Source of the DNA: Sedimenticola sp.
GTDB taxonomy: Bacteria > Pseudomonadota > Gammaproteobacteria > Chromatiales > Chromatiaceae
Direction: 5' to 3'
Length of the DNA stretch: 40,384 nt
NCBI GenBank assembly: GCA_011051655.1
Contig: DRKS01000096.1
Coordinates: forward strand, 1 to 40,384
Part shown: positions 15,511 to 24,467 of the stretch, piece by piece
How positions within the stretch are numbered: the stretch's first letter is position 1
How the letters are laid out: each line of letters opens with the position of its first letter
Position numbers and translations under genes: made by a program
Notes under the pieces: model-generated
Databases searched by the model: none
What the model was told of the DNA's origin: nothing
The model's input: the letters and a program-made list of their open reading frames with translations, nothing else

Positions 15511-16782
15511 CTATGGATGCACGCTGTTGATGACCAGCCGCACCGGCTCTTTCCGGCCGGGCTTGACCGGTCCGAACTGGCCTTCGAGATCACCGCTTTT
15601 AGGGACGGGATCGCCCGATTTGGACACCCGGGCCTCTATCATCACCTCGGAAAAGTTGGACAGGACCAGTTGGGCGGTCATGGCCATGCTGTCATCCAGG
15701 GACAGGGTCAGCGGCAGTTCCCCGGCCTCCCGCCGCACCGCCGCCAGGGGCATGCGCGGCCCCTGCACGGCGCGGGCGAAAACGAACAGCTTGTCGCTGT
15801 CTTGGACCTTGTTCCGCAGGGCGGGGTCCAGGCTTACCTCCACGCGGATGGCCCCGGAGCCTGCGGCGGCCTTGGCGGAGGCCGGGGACGCCCGCGGCGG
15901 TGTGGCCGGCTGGGCCGCTGCGCCCTGGGGCAGCTTGGAGCGGGCGTCGTTGAGGTATTCGGAAACCGTGATGCCCTCCGCGCTGTTGGGGTCCAGGGAG
16001 GCCAGGACCTTTTCCCACAGGGCGACGGCCTGGGCGTACTCTCCCGCCTGATAGTGGACGTTGCCTTTCAGCCAGTGGATGTTGGTGTTGTCCGGCTCCA
16101 GGTTGTAGGCCATCTCGATAAGCCGGGCGGGCAGGCCGGCAAAGGTGTTGTTGTTTTTGCGGGCGAGGGTGGTGGCGTAGCCCAGCAGCAGGTCCACGTC
16201 CTTGGGATCCAGTTGATAGGCCTTTTCATAGGCCTTGATGGCGTCGTCCAGGCGGTCCATGGCCAGATAGCTGCGGCCGAGCATTTTCCAGCCCTGGGGG
16301 TTGTCGGGCTCCTTTTCCAGGCGCTGGGCCAGCTTTTCGACCAGTTCTTCCATGGAGGCGATCTGGTCCTGGCCGCCGTGGCCGGCGCCTTGGACGGATG
16401 AGGGCTCGCCGATGCGGGGAATGATTTCCGGGCTGCCGAGCTGGAGATAGAAGGCCAGCGCCAGCACGGGAATGGCGACCGGCAATGCAATCATGGCCCA
16501 GCGGCCGGATTTGGGCTCTCCCGCCGCGGTGATGTCCTCGCCGCTGCCCGTATCGGCCAGCAGCTCCTTTTCCAGGTCGTGACGGGCGGCGTCGTACTGG
16601 TCCTGGTCCAGCTCGCCGGCCTCCAGGTCGGCCTTCAGTTCCGCCAGTTGCTGCTTGATGACCGCCAGGTTGAGCTCGTCCAGGCTGGCCTCTTCCGTTG
16701 GCTTGAAGCGCAGGAGGGGCGGCACGACAAAGAGTATGGCCAGGACGATGAGCCCGGCCGCGGTTATCCAGAAGAGAGTCAT
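15511..16782 (-). CDS. ccmI: Cytochrome c maturation protein CcmI
   Basis: The 423-residue protein holds apocytochrome c for haem attachment by CcmF/CcmH. It has two N-terminal membrane helices (about 4-22 and 117-136) joined by a cytoplasmic segment rich in charged residues. A periplasmic TPR domain follows (about 150-285, e.g. GWKMLGRSYLAMDRLDDAIK), then a C-terminal beta-rich domain. This is the fused H-I layout of gammaproteobacteria. It is the last gene of the ccm operon, and its ATG overlaps the ccmH stop (ATGA). Downstream it faces the histidine kinase gene across 88 bases holding a REP-like palindrome. Confidence 0.92.
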   Translation of the reverse strand: MTLFWITAAGLIVLAILFVVPPLLRFKPTEEASLDELNLAVIKQQLAELKADLEAGELDQDQYDAARHDLEKELLADTGSGEDITAAGEPKSGRWAMIALPVAIPVLALAFYLQLGSPEIIPRIGEPSSVQGAGHGGQDQIASMEELVEKLAQRLEKEPDNPQGWKMLGRSYLAMDRLDDAIKAYEKAYQLDPKDVDLLLGYATTLARKNNNTFAGLPARLIEMAYNLEPDNTNIHWLKGNVHYQAGEYAQAVALWEKVLASLDPNSAEGITVSEYLNDARSKLPQGAAAQPATPPRASPASAKAAAGSGAIRVEVSLDPALRNKVQDSDKLFVFARAVQGPRMPLAAVRREAGELPLTLSLDDSMAMTAQLVLSNFSEVMIEARVSKSGDPVPKSGDLEGQFGPVKPGRKEPVRLVINSVHP

Positions 16783-17264
16783 ATCTTGGAGTCCTGGTTT
16801 TCGTTGGCGTCTTGCAGCAGTTCGCTCAGGCGCTGTTTGTCTTCCTCGGTCAGCTCCACTTCCCGGTCCTCATTCTTGCGCTTGAGGGTGCGCATGAGCA
16901 CCACGACGCCGGCCACGAACAACAGGAAAGGGCCAAACCACAGGATATAGGTGGAGGGCTTGAGCGGCGGATCGTAAAGCACGAAATCCCCGTAGCGCGA
17001 TACCAGGAAATCGATAATCTCCTCCTGAGGCCTGCCTTGCCGCCACATGGTATAGACCTCCCGGCGCAAGTCGTCGGCGAGATCCGCATCGGATTCGGCC
17101 AGGGACTGATTCTGGCAGACCAGGCAGCGCAGCTCGGCGGTGAAGTCCCGGAAGGCCTGTTCCTCTTCCTTGCTGTCGAAGGTATAGGAGGAGAGGGCGG
17201 TGGCCCCCGCCATGCCGGTGGCGAGGAGCATGCCAAGAAAAACAAGGGTCTTGAGGATTTTCAT
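16779..17264 (-). CDS. ccmH: Cytochrome c maturation protein CcmH
   Basis: The 161-residue thiol-redox protein reduces the apocytochrome CxxCH cysteines. It has a signal peptide/anchor (about 1-22), the hallmark LRCLVCQNQ with C47 and C50, and a second membrane helix (about 106-125) followed by a charged tail. Length and motif fit the short CcmH, with the TPR part encoded separately as ccmI downstream. Its start overlaps the ccmG stop (ATGA), and its stop overlaps the ccmI start. Confidence 0.95.
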   Translation of the reverse strand: MKILKTLVFLGMLLATGMAGATALSSYTFDSKEEEQAFRDFTAELRCLVCQNQSLAESDADLADDLRREVYTMWRQGRPQEEIIDFLVSRYGDFVLYDPPLKPSTYILWFGPFLLFVAGVVVLMRTLKRKNEDREVELTEEDKQRLSELLQDANENQDSKI

Positions 17265-17803
17265 TTGGTTGCGCCTTTCAACTCATTCAGGACAGGCAGG
17301 ATCTTCGCCTGGATGTCTTCGTAGTTGACCGGCCCGGTGTGCTTGTAGCGGATGACGCCTTCGGCGTCGATGATGAAGCTCTCCGGGACGCCGTAAACGC
17401 CAAAATCGATACCCGTGCGGCCGCTGCTGTCGACAATGGTTGCGACATAGGGATTGCCCAGGTTTCTCAACCAGTTCAGGGCGTCTCCCCGCTTGTCCTT
17501 GTAATTGAGGCCGTAGATGTCCACCACGTTCATGCGGGCCAGCTTGTTCAATACCTGGTGTTCCGCCCGGCAGGCGACGCACCAGGAGGCCCAGACGTTG
17601 AGCATCCAGACCTTGCCTTTCAGGTCTGCCTTGGCGAGGGTCTGGTCCGGCTTGTCCAGCAGGGGCAGGTCGAATTCCGGGGCCGGCTTGTCAATCAGCA
17701 CGGAGGGGATGAACTTGGGGTCCATGAACAGCCCCTTGAGCAGAAAGCCGGCCATGATGAGAAAGACGAAAAGGGGTATCAGGTAACGCGTGCGACTGGA
17801 CAT
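17261..17803 (-). CDS. ccmG: Thiol:disulfide oxidoreductase CcmG (DsbE)
   Basis: The 180-residue membrane-anchored thioredoxin has one N-terminal helix (about 8-24) and a periplasmic thioredoxin fold. Its active site WASWCVACRAEH has C75 and C78; the usual CcmG site is WCxxC. The later segment YGVPESFIID contains the cis-proline loop. It supplies reducing power to CcmH and the apocytochrome. Its ATG overlaps the ccmF stop by one base (TGATG). Confidence 0.95.
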   Translation of the reverse strand: MSSRTRYLIPLFVFLIMAGFLLKGLFMDPKFIPSVLIDKPAPEFDLPLLDKPDQTLAKADLKGKVWMLNVWASWCVACRAEHQVLNKLARMNVVDIYGLNYKDKRGDALNWLRNLGNPYVATIVDSSGRTGIDFGVYGVPESFIIDAEGVIRYKHTGPVNYEDIQAKILPVLNELKGATK

Positions 17804-19812
17804 CAGTTGTTCTCCGTGGCCAGGGATGCGGGCGCGGCGGCCCCGGCCGGCGCCTCTTGTTTTTTCTTGCGTTTCAGGGAGCGGTAGCGGGGGTCGGTAA
17901 CCGCCAGGATGCCGCCGAAGGCCATGAACAGGCCGCCCAGCCAGATCCAGCGCACGAAGGGCTTGTAATAGAGCCGCATGCTCCAGTCGCCGCCGCCCAG
18001 GTCCTCGCCCAGGGAGACATAGAGATCACGGGTCAGGCCCCAGTCGATGGCCGCCTCGGTCATGGGCATTTGCTGAACCAGGTAGGTGCGTTTTTCCGGC
18101 TCCAGGATGGTGATCTCATCGTCCCCCCGGAATACCCGGAATTTGCCCCGGTTGGCGATGAAATTGGGGCCGGGGGTGCGGGTCACGCCGTCGAAGACAA
18201 AACGGTAGCCGCTGATCTCGGCGCTTTCGCCGGGCGCCATGCGCACATCCTTTTCGATGCCGTGGTTGGAGACCATGGTGGCGCCCAGGATGAACATGGC
18301 CACCCCCAGGTGGCCGAGGACCATGCCGTAGTAGCTGCGGCCGCCGCTGCTGCCGAAATCCGACAGGAAACCGCCCAGCCCGCGCTTGTGCTTGAGACGG
18401 TCCCTGATCGAAACGACCAGGGAGGTGACCAGCCAGGCCGCCAGGAAAAGCCCCAGGGGAACCAGCAGCGAGCCGTTGGAGATGGCCGGCCAAAAGCCGA
18501 TCAGGCCAATGACGATGCTGACGATGGCGGCGATCCGGAGCTTGCGCATGAGCGCGGCGCCGTCGGTGCGCTTCCAGTGCATCAGCGGTCCGAAGCCCAG
18601 CAGTATGGCCAGGAAGGGGGTCACCATCAGGAACATGCGGTTGAACCAGGGAAATCCCACCGAGATCTTGCCCCAGTTCATGGCGTCGTAGATCAGCGGC
18701 GCCAGGGTGCCGAACAGGATCAGGAAGGTCAGCACCGTCAGCAACAGGTTGTTGCCCAGCAGAAAGGATTCCCGGGAGATCAGGTCGAAGCGGCCGCCGC
18801 CGAAGATGGTGGGCGCCCGCCAGGCGTAGAGCGCCAGGGAGCCGCCGACGACCACCAGCAGGAAGATCAGGATGAAGAGGCCGCGGGCCGGATCGGCGGC
18901 GAAGGCATGCACCGAGGTCAGCACGCCGGAGCGCACCAGGAAGGTGCCCAGCAGGCTCAGGGAGAAGGCCAGCAGGGCCAGCATCACCGTCCAGCTTCTG
19001 AAGGCGCCCCGTTTCTCCGTCACCGCCAGGGAGTGCATCAGGGCGGTGCCCGCCAGCCAGGGCATGAAGGAGGCGTTCTCCACCGGATCCCAGAACCACC
19101 AGCCGCCCCAGCCCAGCTCATAGTAGGCCCACCAGCTGCCGATGGTGATGCCCAGGGTGAGCCAGACCCAGGCCACGGTGGTCCAGGGGCGGGACCAGCG
19201 GGCCCAGGAGGCGTCCAGCCGGCCCCCGATCAGTGCGGCGATGGCGAAGCCGAAGGCCACCGAGAAGCCCACGTAGCCGAGGTAGAGGGTGGGCGGATGC
19301 AGGGCCAGGCCCGGATCCTGGAGCAGGGGATTGAGATCCCGCCCCTCCGCCGGTATGGGGAACATGCGCTCGAAGGGGTTGGAGGTGATCAGCATGAACA
19401 GCAAAAAGCCGATGTTGATCATCCCCATCACCGCGAGCACCCGCCCCACCACCTCCCGGGCCAGGTGCCTGCTGAAGATGGCGATGGCCGCCCCCCAGGC
19501 GCCCAGAAAGAAGGCCCACAGCAGGAGCGAGCCCTCGTGCGCCCCCCAGACCGCCGAGATCTTGTACACGATGGGCAGGCGGGTGTTGGAGTTGTATGCC
19601 ACGTAGGACACCGAAAAGTCGTTGACGAGAAAGGAATAGGTGAGGGCGCCGATGGCGATGCCGAGGAACAGGGCCTGCCCCCAGGCCAGGGGGCGCGCCA
19701 GGGCCACCCAGGAGGGGGTGTTGTTCAGGCTGCCGGCAAGGGGGAAAACGGCCTGTGCAATGGCGAGGCACAGGGCCAGGATGAGGGCGAAGTGGCCGAT
19801 TTCTGGGATCAC
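17803..19812 (-). CDS. ccmF: Haem lyase subunit CcmF
   Basis: This 669-residue polytopic membrane protein is the core of the holocytochrome c synthase. The WWD haem-handling domain is conserved: WGAHEGSLLLWAF (about 93-105) and GWGGWWFWDPVENASFMPW (about 231-249). About fifteen membrane helices are evident, with a large periplasmic region near the C-terminus. It starts at GTG (IPEIGHFALIL follows, the family's usual N-terminus), overlapping the ccmE stop as GTGA. Length is as expected (about 650). Confidence 0.95.
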   Translation of the reverse strand: MIPEIGHFALILALCLAIAQAVFPLAGSLNNTPSWVALARPLAWGQALFLGIAIGALTYSFLVNDFSVSYVAYNSNTRLPIVYKISAVWGAHEGSLLLWAFFLGAWGAAIAIFSRHLAREVVGRVLAVMGMINIGFLLFMLITSNPFERMFPIPAEGRDLNPLLQDPGLALHPPTLYLGYVGFSVAFGFAIAALIGGRLDASWARWSRPWTTVAWVWLTLGITIGSWWAYYELGWGGWWFWDPVENASFMPWLAGTALMHSLAVTEKRGAFRSWTVMLALLAFSLSLLGTFLVRSGVLTSVHAFAADPARGLFILIFLLVVVGGSLALYAWRAPTIFGGGRFDLISRESFLLGNNLLLTVLTFLILFGTLAPLIYDAMNWGKISVGFPWFNRMFLMVTPFLAILLGFGPLMHWKRTDGAALMRKLRIAAIVSIVIGLIGFWPAISNGSLLVPLGLFLAAWLVTSLVVSIRDRLKHKRGLGGFLSDFGSSGGRSYYGMVLGHLGVAMFILGATMVSNHGIEKDVRMAPGESAEISGYRFVFDGVTRTPGPNFIANRGKFRVFRGDDEITILEPEKRTYLVQQMPMTEAAIDWGLTRDLYVSLGEDLGGGDWSMRLYYKPFVRWIWLGGLFMAFGGILAVTDPRYRSLKRKKKQEAPAGAAAPASLATENN

Positions 19813-20267
19813 TGGAGATTCTCCTGCTGTTTGTTCTTCTTGGCCTCTGCGGCCTCGTCGAGGGCGGCCTGCGCCTCCGGCGGCATGTATTTTTCATCAT
19901 GCTTGGCCAGGACCTCTTCGGCCTGGAAGATGCCGTCTTCGCCGATACGGCCCTTGGCGACGACCCCCTGGCCCTCCTGGAACAGATCGGGGAGTATGCC
20001 GGTGTATTGGGTGGTGACATCGGCCGCATTGTCCGTGACGATGAACTGAACCGTCAGGCTCTTGCCGATGCGCTTCAGGGAACCCTCCTTCACCAGCCCG
20101 CCGATGCGGAATACGGCGTCTTTCGGATGCTTTCCGGCCAGGACCTCAGTGGGGCTGAAAAAGTAGGAGACGTTGCTTCTGAGCCCGGTGATGATCAGGG
20201 TGGCGGCGACGCCCAGGGCGACGACGGCGACGGCAACGAATATAAGGCGTTTGTGTCTGGGTTTCAT
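19809..20267 (-). CDS. ccmE: Haem chaperone CcmE
   Basis: The 152-residue periplasmic haem chaperone is anchored by one N-terminal helix (about 8-28). It has an OB-fold barrel and the haem-binding motif LAKHDEKYMPPE, in which H123 forms the covalent haem bond and Y127 is the supporting ligand. The flexible C-terminal tail is lysine- and glutamine-rich. Its ATG overlaps the ccmD stop (ATGA). Confidence 0.95.
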   Translation of the reverse strand: MKPRHKRLIFVAVAVVALGVAATLIITGLRSNVSYFFSPTEVLAGKHPKDAVFRIGGLVKEGSLKRIGKSLTVQFIVTDNAADVTTQYTGILPDLFQEGQGVVAKGRIGEDGIFQAEEVLAKHDEKYMPPEAQAALDEAAEAKKNKQQENLQ

Positions 20268-20440
20268 TCATCGACCTCGGCGGCGTTCAATCGCATCATT
20301 CGACGCAGGCGTTTAAGGATAGTTCGGCGCTGATTTTTGACCGCGATGACTTCCCCCGCCATGAGCAGAAGGGTCATGCCGAAGGAGCCCCAGAGATAGA
20401 ACCCGTAGCCCCCCGCATGGAAAAATTCCGAAACAGTCAT
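20264..20440 (-). CDS. ccmD: Haem exporter accessory protein CcmD
   Basis: This 58-residue protein begins MTVSEFFHAGGYGFYLWGSF. It has one membrane helix (about 12-34) and a basic cytoplasmic segment KNQRRTILKRLRRMMR, the pattern of CcmD. CcmD is needed to release holo-CcmE from the CcmABC complex. It was located from its operon slot: the ATG overlaps the ccmC stop and its own stop overlaps the ccmE start (both ATGA). Confidence 0.92.
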   Translation of the reverse strand: MTVSEFFHAGGYGFYLWGSFGMTLLLMAGEVIAVKNQRRTILKRLRRMMRLNAAEVDE

Positions 20441-21180
20441 TTTTCAGTCTCCAGCAGTTCGTTCACCCAGGTGGCGTGGCGTTCACGCTCCAGGATGATG
20501 TTGCGCACCCGCATCAGGATGACGGCGAAGGCGTACATCCAGAACGCGAACACCATGACCAGCATGGCGATGAGGATATTGCTTTCCATTTTTCCCGTGC
20601 CGGAGCGCTGATGCAGGGCGGCGCACTGGGTGGGATCGGGACAATTGACGGACCAGAAGATCACCGGGACGCAGACCAGTCCCACGATGGCCAGCAGGGC
20701 GGAGGCCCGGTCGGCCCGGCGGGGATCGTCGATGGCGGATTGCAGCGCCATGTAGCCCACATAGAGAAACAGCAGGATGAGCTCCGAGGTCATGCGGGGG
20801 TCCCAGTCCCACCAGGTACCCCAGCTGGTCTTGCCCCAGAAGGCGCCGGTCCAGAGGGCGATGAAGGTCGCTATGGCGCCGGTGGGGGCGATGGCGGCCG
20901 CCATCATATAGGAGAGGCGGGTGTTGAAGACCAGCCCGGCCAGGGCCCAGCAGACCAGGACGAAATACAGCCACATGGACATCCAGGCCGCCGGCACATG
21001 GATGAAGATGATGCGGTAATACTCTTTCTGCTCGCTGAGGACGTCGGGGGTCTGGAAAAAGCCCCAGTAGAGACCGGCCAGGGTCAGGATGGCGGTGAGC
21101 CAGGCGAACCAGGGGACCAGCTTTCCGGCGAGGGGGTAGAAGGTCGCCGGCGACGAATACTTGAACCAGTTGATGCTCAC
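20437..21180 (-). CDS. ccmC: Haem transporter subunit CcmC
   Basis: The 247-residue six-helix membrane protein loads haem onto CcmE. The WWD motif is intact as GTWWDWDPRMTSELILLFLY, and two conserved histidines flank it (IIFIHVPAAW before; AALHQRSG after). It starts at GTG (SINWFKYSSP follows) with AAGG upstream. Its stop overlaps the ccmD start (ATGA). Length matches the family. Confidence 0.95.
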   Translation of the reverse strand: MSINWFKYSSPATFYPLAGKLVPWFAWLTAILTLAGLYWGFFQTPDVLSEQKEYYRIIFIHVPAAWMSMWLYFVLVCWALAGLVFNTRLSYMMAAAIAPTGAIATFIALWTGAFWGKTSWGTWWDWDPRMTSELILLFLYVGYMALQSAIDDPRRADRASALLAIVGLVCVPVIFWSVNCPDPTQCAALHQRSGTGKMESNILIAMLVMVFAFWMYAFAVILMRVRNIILERERHATWVNELLETEK

Positions 21181-21194
21181 GAATAATTACCTTG

Positions 21195-21866
21195 TCATTC
21201 CACCGAAATACGCAAAGCCGCGGCCGCCGCCCAGGGGGAGAACACCAGGGCAACCACCAGGAAGGCCGCCAGTATCGAGAAATAGGCCTGCAAGTCAGAG
21301 CCCTCGATTGCGCTGGCGGACACCACGCCGGCGCCGTAGATCATCACCGGGATATACAAAGGGAGCACCAGCAGGGACAGCAATATGCCACCGCCGCGCA
21401 ACCCCAGGGTAAGCCCCGCGCCAATGGCGCCGATGAGGCTCAATATGGGGGTCCCCACCAGCAGCGCCAGCATCATTACGCCTATCGAGGTGTCTGACAA
21501 GTGGTATTGCAACCCCACCAGGGGGGCGATCAACACCAGCGGCAGCCCGGTCAGCAGCCAGTGGGCGAATACCTTGCCCAGCACCAGGACGGACATGGGC
21601 TGGGGCGTGAGCAGCATCTGTTCCAGGGTGCCGTCCGCATGGTCGCTGGCGAACAGCCGCTCCAGCGCCAGCATGGAGGCCAGCAGGGCGGCCACCCAGG
21701 CCACCCCCGGCGCAATGTGGCGCAGGGTCTCCTTGTCGGTGCCCACCCCCAGTGGGAACAGGCTGACCACGATGATGAAGAAAAACAGCGTGGTCAACAC
21801 GTCCGTGCGCCGGCGCATGGCCAGGGTCAGATCCCTCATGACGATGCAGCGGAAGGTCCTGAACAC
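21195..21866 (-). CDS. ccmB: Haem exporter permease CcmB
   Basis: The 223-residue permease of the CcmAB ABC complex has six membrane helices. The family N-terminus is FRTFRCIVMRDLTLAMRRRT, and the segment FASDHADGTLEQMLLTPQP is conserved in CcmB. I place the start at the GTG at 21866, two codons after the ccmA stop, which gives the standard length; a frame extending further upstream reads over ccmA and is spurious. An internal ATG (about 21840) is an alternative. With CcmA it drives release of haem-loaded CcmE. Confidence 0.92.
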   Translation of the reverse strand: MFRTFRCIVMRDLTLAMRRRTDVLTTLFFFIIVVSLFPLGVGTDKETLRHIAPGVAWVAALLASMLALERLFASDHADGTLEQMLLTPQPMSVLVLGKVFAHWLLTGLPLVLIAPLVGLQYHLSDTSIGVMMLALLVGTPILSLIGAIGAGLTLGLRGGGILLSLLVLPLYIPVMIYGAGVVSASAIEGSDLQAYFSILAAFLVVALVFSPWAAAAALRISVE

Positions 21867-21868
21867 GG

Positions 21869-22489
21869 CTAATGCCTGCCCAGCCGCAGCCGCTGCACCT
21901 GGCCGGAGGTGAGCGCCACCTCCTGGTGAGTGGTCAGGATCACCAGGCCGCCTTTTTCGATATGCTCTGCAATCACCGACTGCAGCAGGTCCACCGCCGC
22001 CGTATCCAGGGCGGTGAAGGGCTCGTCCAGGACCCACAGCCGGGAGTCGTTCAACAGCAGCCGCGCCAGCGCCACCCGCCGCTTCTGCCCCTGGGAGAGA
22101 ACCTTGGTGGGCAAGTCCTCGAATCCGGCCAGTCCCATCTTTTTCAGTGCGCTCCAGATTTGTTCTTCATCGACCTCGTCGCCGTCGAGAACGGTGGAGA
22201 TGCGCAGGTTCTCCAGCCCCGTAAGGTCGTTCTTGATCCCGTTGTGGTGCCCGAGATAGACCACCTCCCTGGTGTATTCTTCCGCCAGGGAGCGGGTGTC
22301 TTCGCCGTTCCAGCGGATCTCGCCCTCGTCGGCCAGAAACAGCCCGCAAATGGTGCGCAGCAGCGTGGTCTTGCCGGTGCCGTTACGCCCTTCGACATAG
22401 AGGAGTGATCCCGCTTCGAGCGAGAAGTTCAATCCGGCAAACAGTTGGCGATCCCCCCGTGAGCAGGCGAGGTTGGCGATTTCCAGCAT
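21869..22489 (-). CDS. ccmA: Haem exporter ATPase CcmA
   Basis: The 206-residue ABC ATPase has Walker A EGRNGTGKTT (33-42), signature LSQGQKRRVALARLLL, Walker B LWVLDEP and switch histidine in LTTHQE. The glutamine in LSQGQ instead of LSGGQ is usual for CcmA. It is the first gene of the ccm operon and is divergent from moaA. ATP hydrolysis powers release of haem-loaded CcmE from CcmC/D. Confidence 0.94.
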   Translation of the reverse strand: MLEIANLACSRGDRQLFAGLNFSLEAGSLLYVEGRNGTGKTTLLRTICGLFLADEGEIRWNGEDTRSLAEEYTREVVYLGHHNGIKNDLTGLENLRISTVLDGDEVDEEQIWSALKKMGLAGFEDLPTKVLSQGQKRRVALARLLLNDSRLWVLDEPFTALDTAAVDLLQSVIAEHIEKGGLVILTTHQEVALTSGQVQRLRLGRH

Positions 22490-22643
22490 TCTGATCGTTG
22501 TGACCCTGGCGGCAAAAATGCCAAATTATACATGAGGAAGTTGGCTTGTGTGCGCAAAATTCCAGGCCGGCGCCACCGCATTATGTGCGAACGGCAAGAG
22601 ATTGCGGTAGCATAGCCGGATTACCTTATTCCGGTGTGGTTTG
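22490..22643. promoter_or_regulatory. Divergent upstream region of ccmA and moaA
   Basis: This 154-base gap must hold promoters for both directions. I see no strong sigma-70 pair. An FNR/Anr-type box (TTGAT-N4-ATCAA) is not evident, so the regulator cannot be named. Confidence 0.35.
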
Positions 22644-23624
22644 ATGCCCGAGTTGACAGACCCTTTTGGCAGGAAAATCGAATATCTGAGGCTTTCGGTC
22701 ACCGATCGCTGTGATTTCCGTTGTTTCTACTGCATTCCCAAGGGATACAAGAATTTCACTCCCCCCGAGTCCTGGCTGACCCTGGACGAGACCGAACGGC
22801 TGGTGCGGCTGTTTTCGGAACTGGGGGTCGCCAAGGTGCGGCTGACGGGCGGCGAGCCCCTGGTGCGGCAGGATCTGCCGGAGATGATCGGGCGCCTTGG
22901 GGCCCTGCCCGGGATCGAGGATCTCTCTCTCAGCACCAACGCCTCCAGGCTGGCGCAGCATGCCGGCGTGCTCAGGGAGGCAGGGGTGAGGCGCATCAAT
23001 GTGAGCCTGGATTCCCTGGATCCCGCTGTTTTTCACGAGATCACCCAGGGCGACCTGGATAAGGTCATCGAGGGGCTGATGGCGGCCAAGGAGGCGGATC
23101 TGAGGCCCATCAAGATCAATATGGTGGTCATGAAGGGATTGAACGATCACGAGATTACCGACATGGTGGAATTCTGTCTCCTGCATGATTTCACCCTTCG
23201 CTTCATCGAGACCATGCCGGTGGGCGCCGCCGGGAAAGACGCGACGGATTATTTCATCGACCTCCAGGAGGTGAGGGATGACCTGGAAAGGCGCTATGAT
23301 CTGGAGCCCGCGGTGATGCCCGGCGCCGGTCCCGCCAGCTACGTCCGGGTCCGCGGCACCAGGCTGCGCATCGGCTTCATTACCCCCATGTCCCAGCACT
23401 TCTGCGATACCTGCAACCGTGTCCGCCTGTCGGCGGAGGGCACCCTTTATCTCTGCCTGGGGCAGCAGGACAGGGTCGAACTGCGCCCCTTGCTGCGCAG
23501 CGGGATGGATGACGAACAGCTCAAGCAGGCGCTGCGCGACGCCATCGGCCGCAAGCCGAAGCGGCATGAGTTTCTGTCCCAACCCCAGAATGTCGTACGC
23601 ATCATGTCCATCACCGGCGGCTGA
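22644..23624 (+). CDS. moaA: GTP 3',8-cyclase MoaA (molybdenum cofactor synthesis)
   Basis: The 326-residue radical SAM enzyme makes the first committed intermediate of molybdenum cofactor from GTP, together with MoaC. The N-terminal cluster motif CDFRCFYC has C23, C27 and C30. The second cluster uses C254, C257 and C271 (CDTCNRVRLSAEGTLYLC). The C-terminal GG tail (SITGG), needed for activity, is present. SAM-binding TGGEPLVRQD is intact. The ATG at 22644 is chosen over the TTG one codon upstream. It stands alone here; no other moa or mob gene lies in the window. Confidence 0.95.
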   Translation: MPELTDPFGRKIEYLRLSVTDRCDFRCFYCIPKGYKNFTPPESWLTLDETERLVRLFSELGVAKVRLTGGEPLVRQDLPEMIGRLGALPGIEDLSLSTNASRLAQHAGVLREAGVRRINVSLDSLDPAVFHEITQGDLDKVIEGLMAAKEADLRPIKINMVVMKGLNDHEITDMVEFCLLHDFTLRFIETMPVGAAGKDATDYFIDLQEVRDDLERRYDLEPAVMPGAGPASYVRVRGTRLRIGFITPMSQHFCDTCNRVRLSAEGTLYLCLGQQDRVELRPLLRSGMDDEQLKQALRDAIGRKPKRHEFLSQPQNVVRIMSITGG

Positions 23625-23749
23625 TTCGCCATCCATACCCTGCGCGGCACGCGTTGGGGCCATTGCCCGGGGCTCCATCTGGCGCATTATTTCCAGCCTG
23701 GGTATGCTTGGCCGAAGTCCGGTTCCCTGTGCTTCCCCCGTTCCGTTTT

Positions 23750-24463
23750 ATGACCGATGGCAAGAAAAAACTCCCTGAGCGATCCGGCAGTGCCGGGGTG
23801 GCGGATTTCCTGCGCAAGGTGGCGAAGACGCCGGTGGTAAAGGCCGCCACGGACCGTGGCCGCCTGATCTTCGCCATGGACGCCACCGCCAGCCGGGAGC
23901 CCACCTGGGAGAGCGCCTGCCAAATCCAGGCCCGGATGTTTGAACAGACCACGGCCCTCGGCGGCCTGGATATCCAGCTCTGTTACTACCACGGCCAGGC
24001 CGGGTTCTCGGCCAGCCCCTGGCTTGCCCGCCCGGGGGATCTGAAGGATCGCATGAGCGCCGTCCGCTGTGTCGGCGGTATGACCCAGATCGGCCGGGTG
24101 CTGCGCCATGCCCTGGGGGAGACGGCCCGGCGCAAGGTGAATGCCGTCGTCTTTGTCGGCGACTGCATGGAAGAGCCCGTCGACAGTCTCTGCCGGCAGG
24201 CCGCCGAACTGGGCATGCGCGGTGTGCCGGTTTTCGTTTTCCAGGAGGGCCATGACCCTGTCGCCGAAAAGGCGTTTCGCCGCATCGCCGGTCTCAGCGG
24301 AGGCGCCTATTGCCCCTTCGACGCGGGCAGCGCGCGCCAGCTGGCGGACCTGCTGAGCGCCGTCGCCGTCTATGCGGCGGGCGGCCAGCGGGCCCTGGAG
24401 GACCTGGGGCGGCGCCAGGGCGGCATTGCGCCGAAACTGCTCCGGCAGTTGCGCAAGGATTGA
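23750..24463 (+). CDS. VWA-domain protein
   Basis: The 237-residue soluble protein has a von Willebrand A domain. The metal (MIDAS) motif is DATAS (44-48, the DxT/SxS form) after the strand RLIFAM. The later strand AVVFVGDCMEE and the helix AFRRIAGLSGGAYCPFD fit the fold. No signal peptide or membrane helix is seen, so it is probably cytoplasmic. It is followed after four bases by a J-domain membrane protein and may work with it. I use the ATG at 23750, which lacks a clear ribosome site; longer frames from TTG 23654 have an unlikely N-terminus. Function unknown. Confidence 0.8.
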   Translation: MTDGKKKLPERSGSAGVADFLRKVAKTPVVKAATDRGRLIFAMDATASREPTWESACQIQARMFEQTTALGGLDIQLCYYHGQAGFSASPWLARPGDLKDRMSAVRCVGGMTQIGRVLRHALGETARRKVNAVVFVGDCMEEPVDSLCRQAAELGMRGVPVFVFQEGHDPVAEKAFRRIAGLSGGAYCPFDAGSARQLADLLSAVAVYAAGGQRALEDLGRRQGGIAPKLLRQLRKD

Positions 24464-24467
24464 GCCG

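Noticed and set aside
17857-20049. Long plus-strand open frame opposite ccmF and ccmE
   Set aside because: It is a shadow of well-conserved ccm genes, with low-complexity G, Q, A and H content and no domain.
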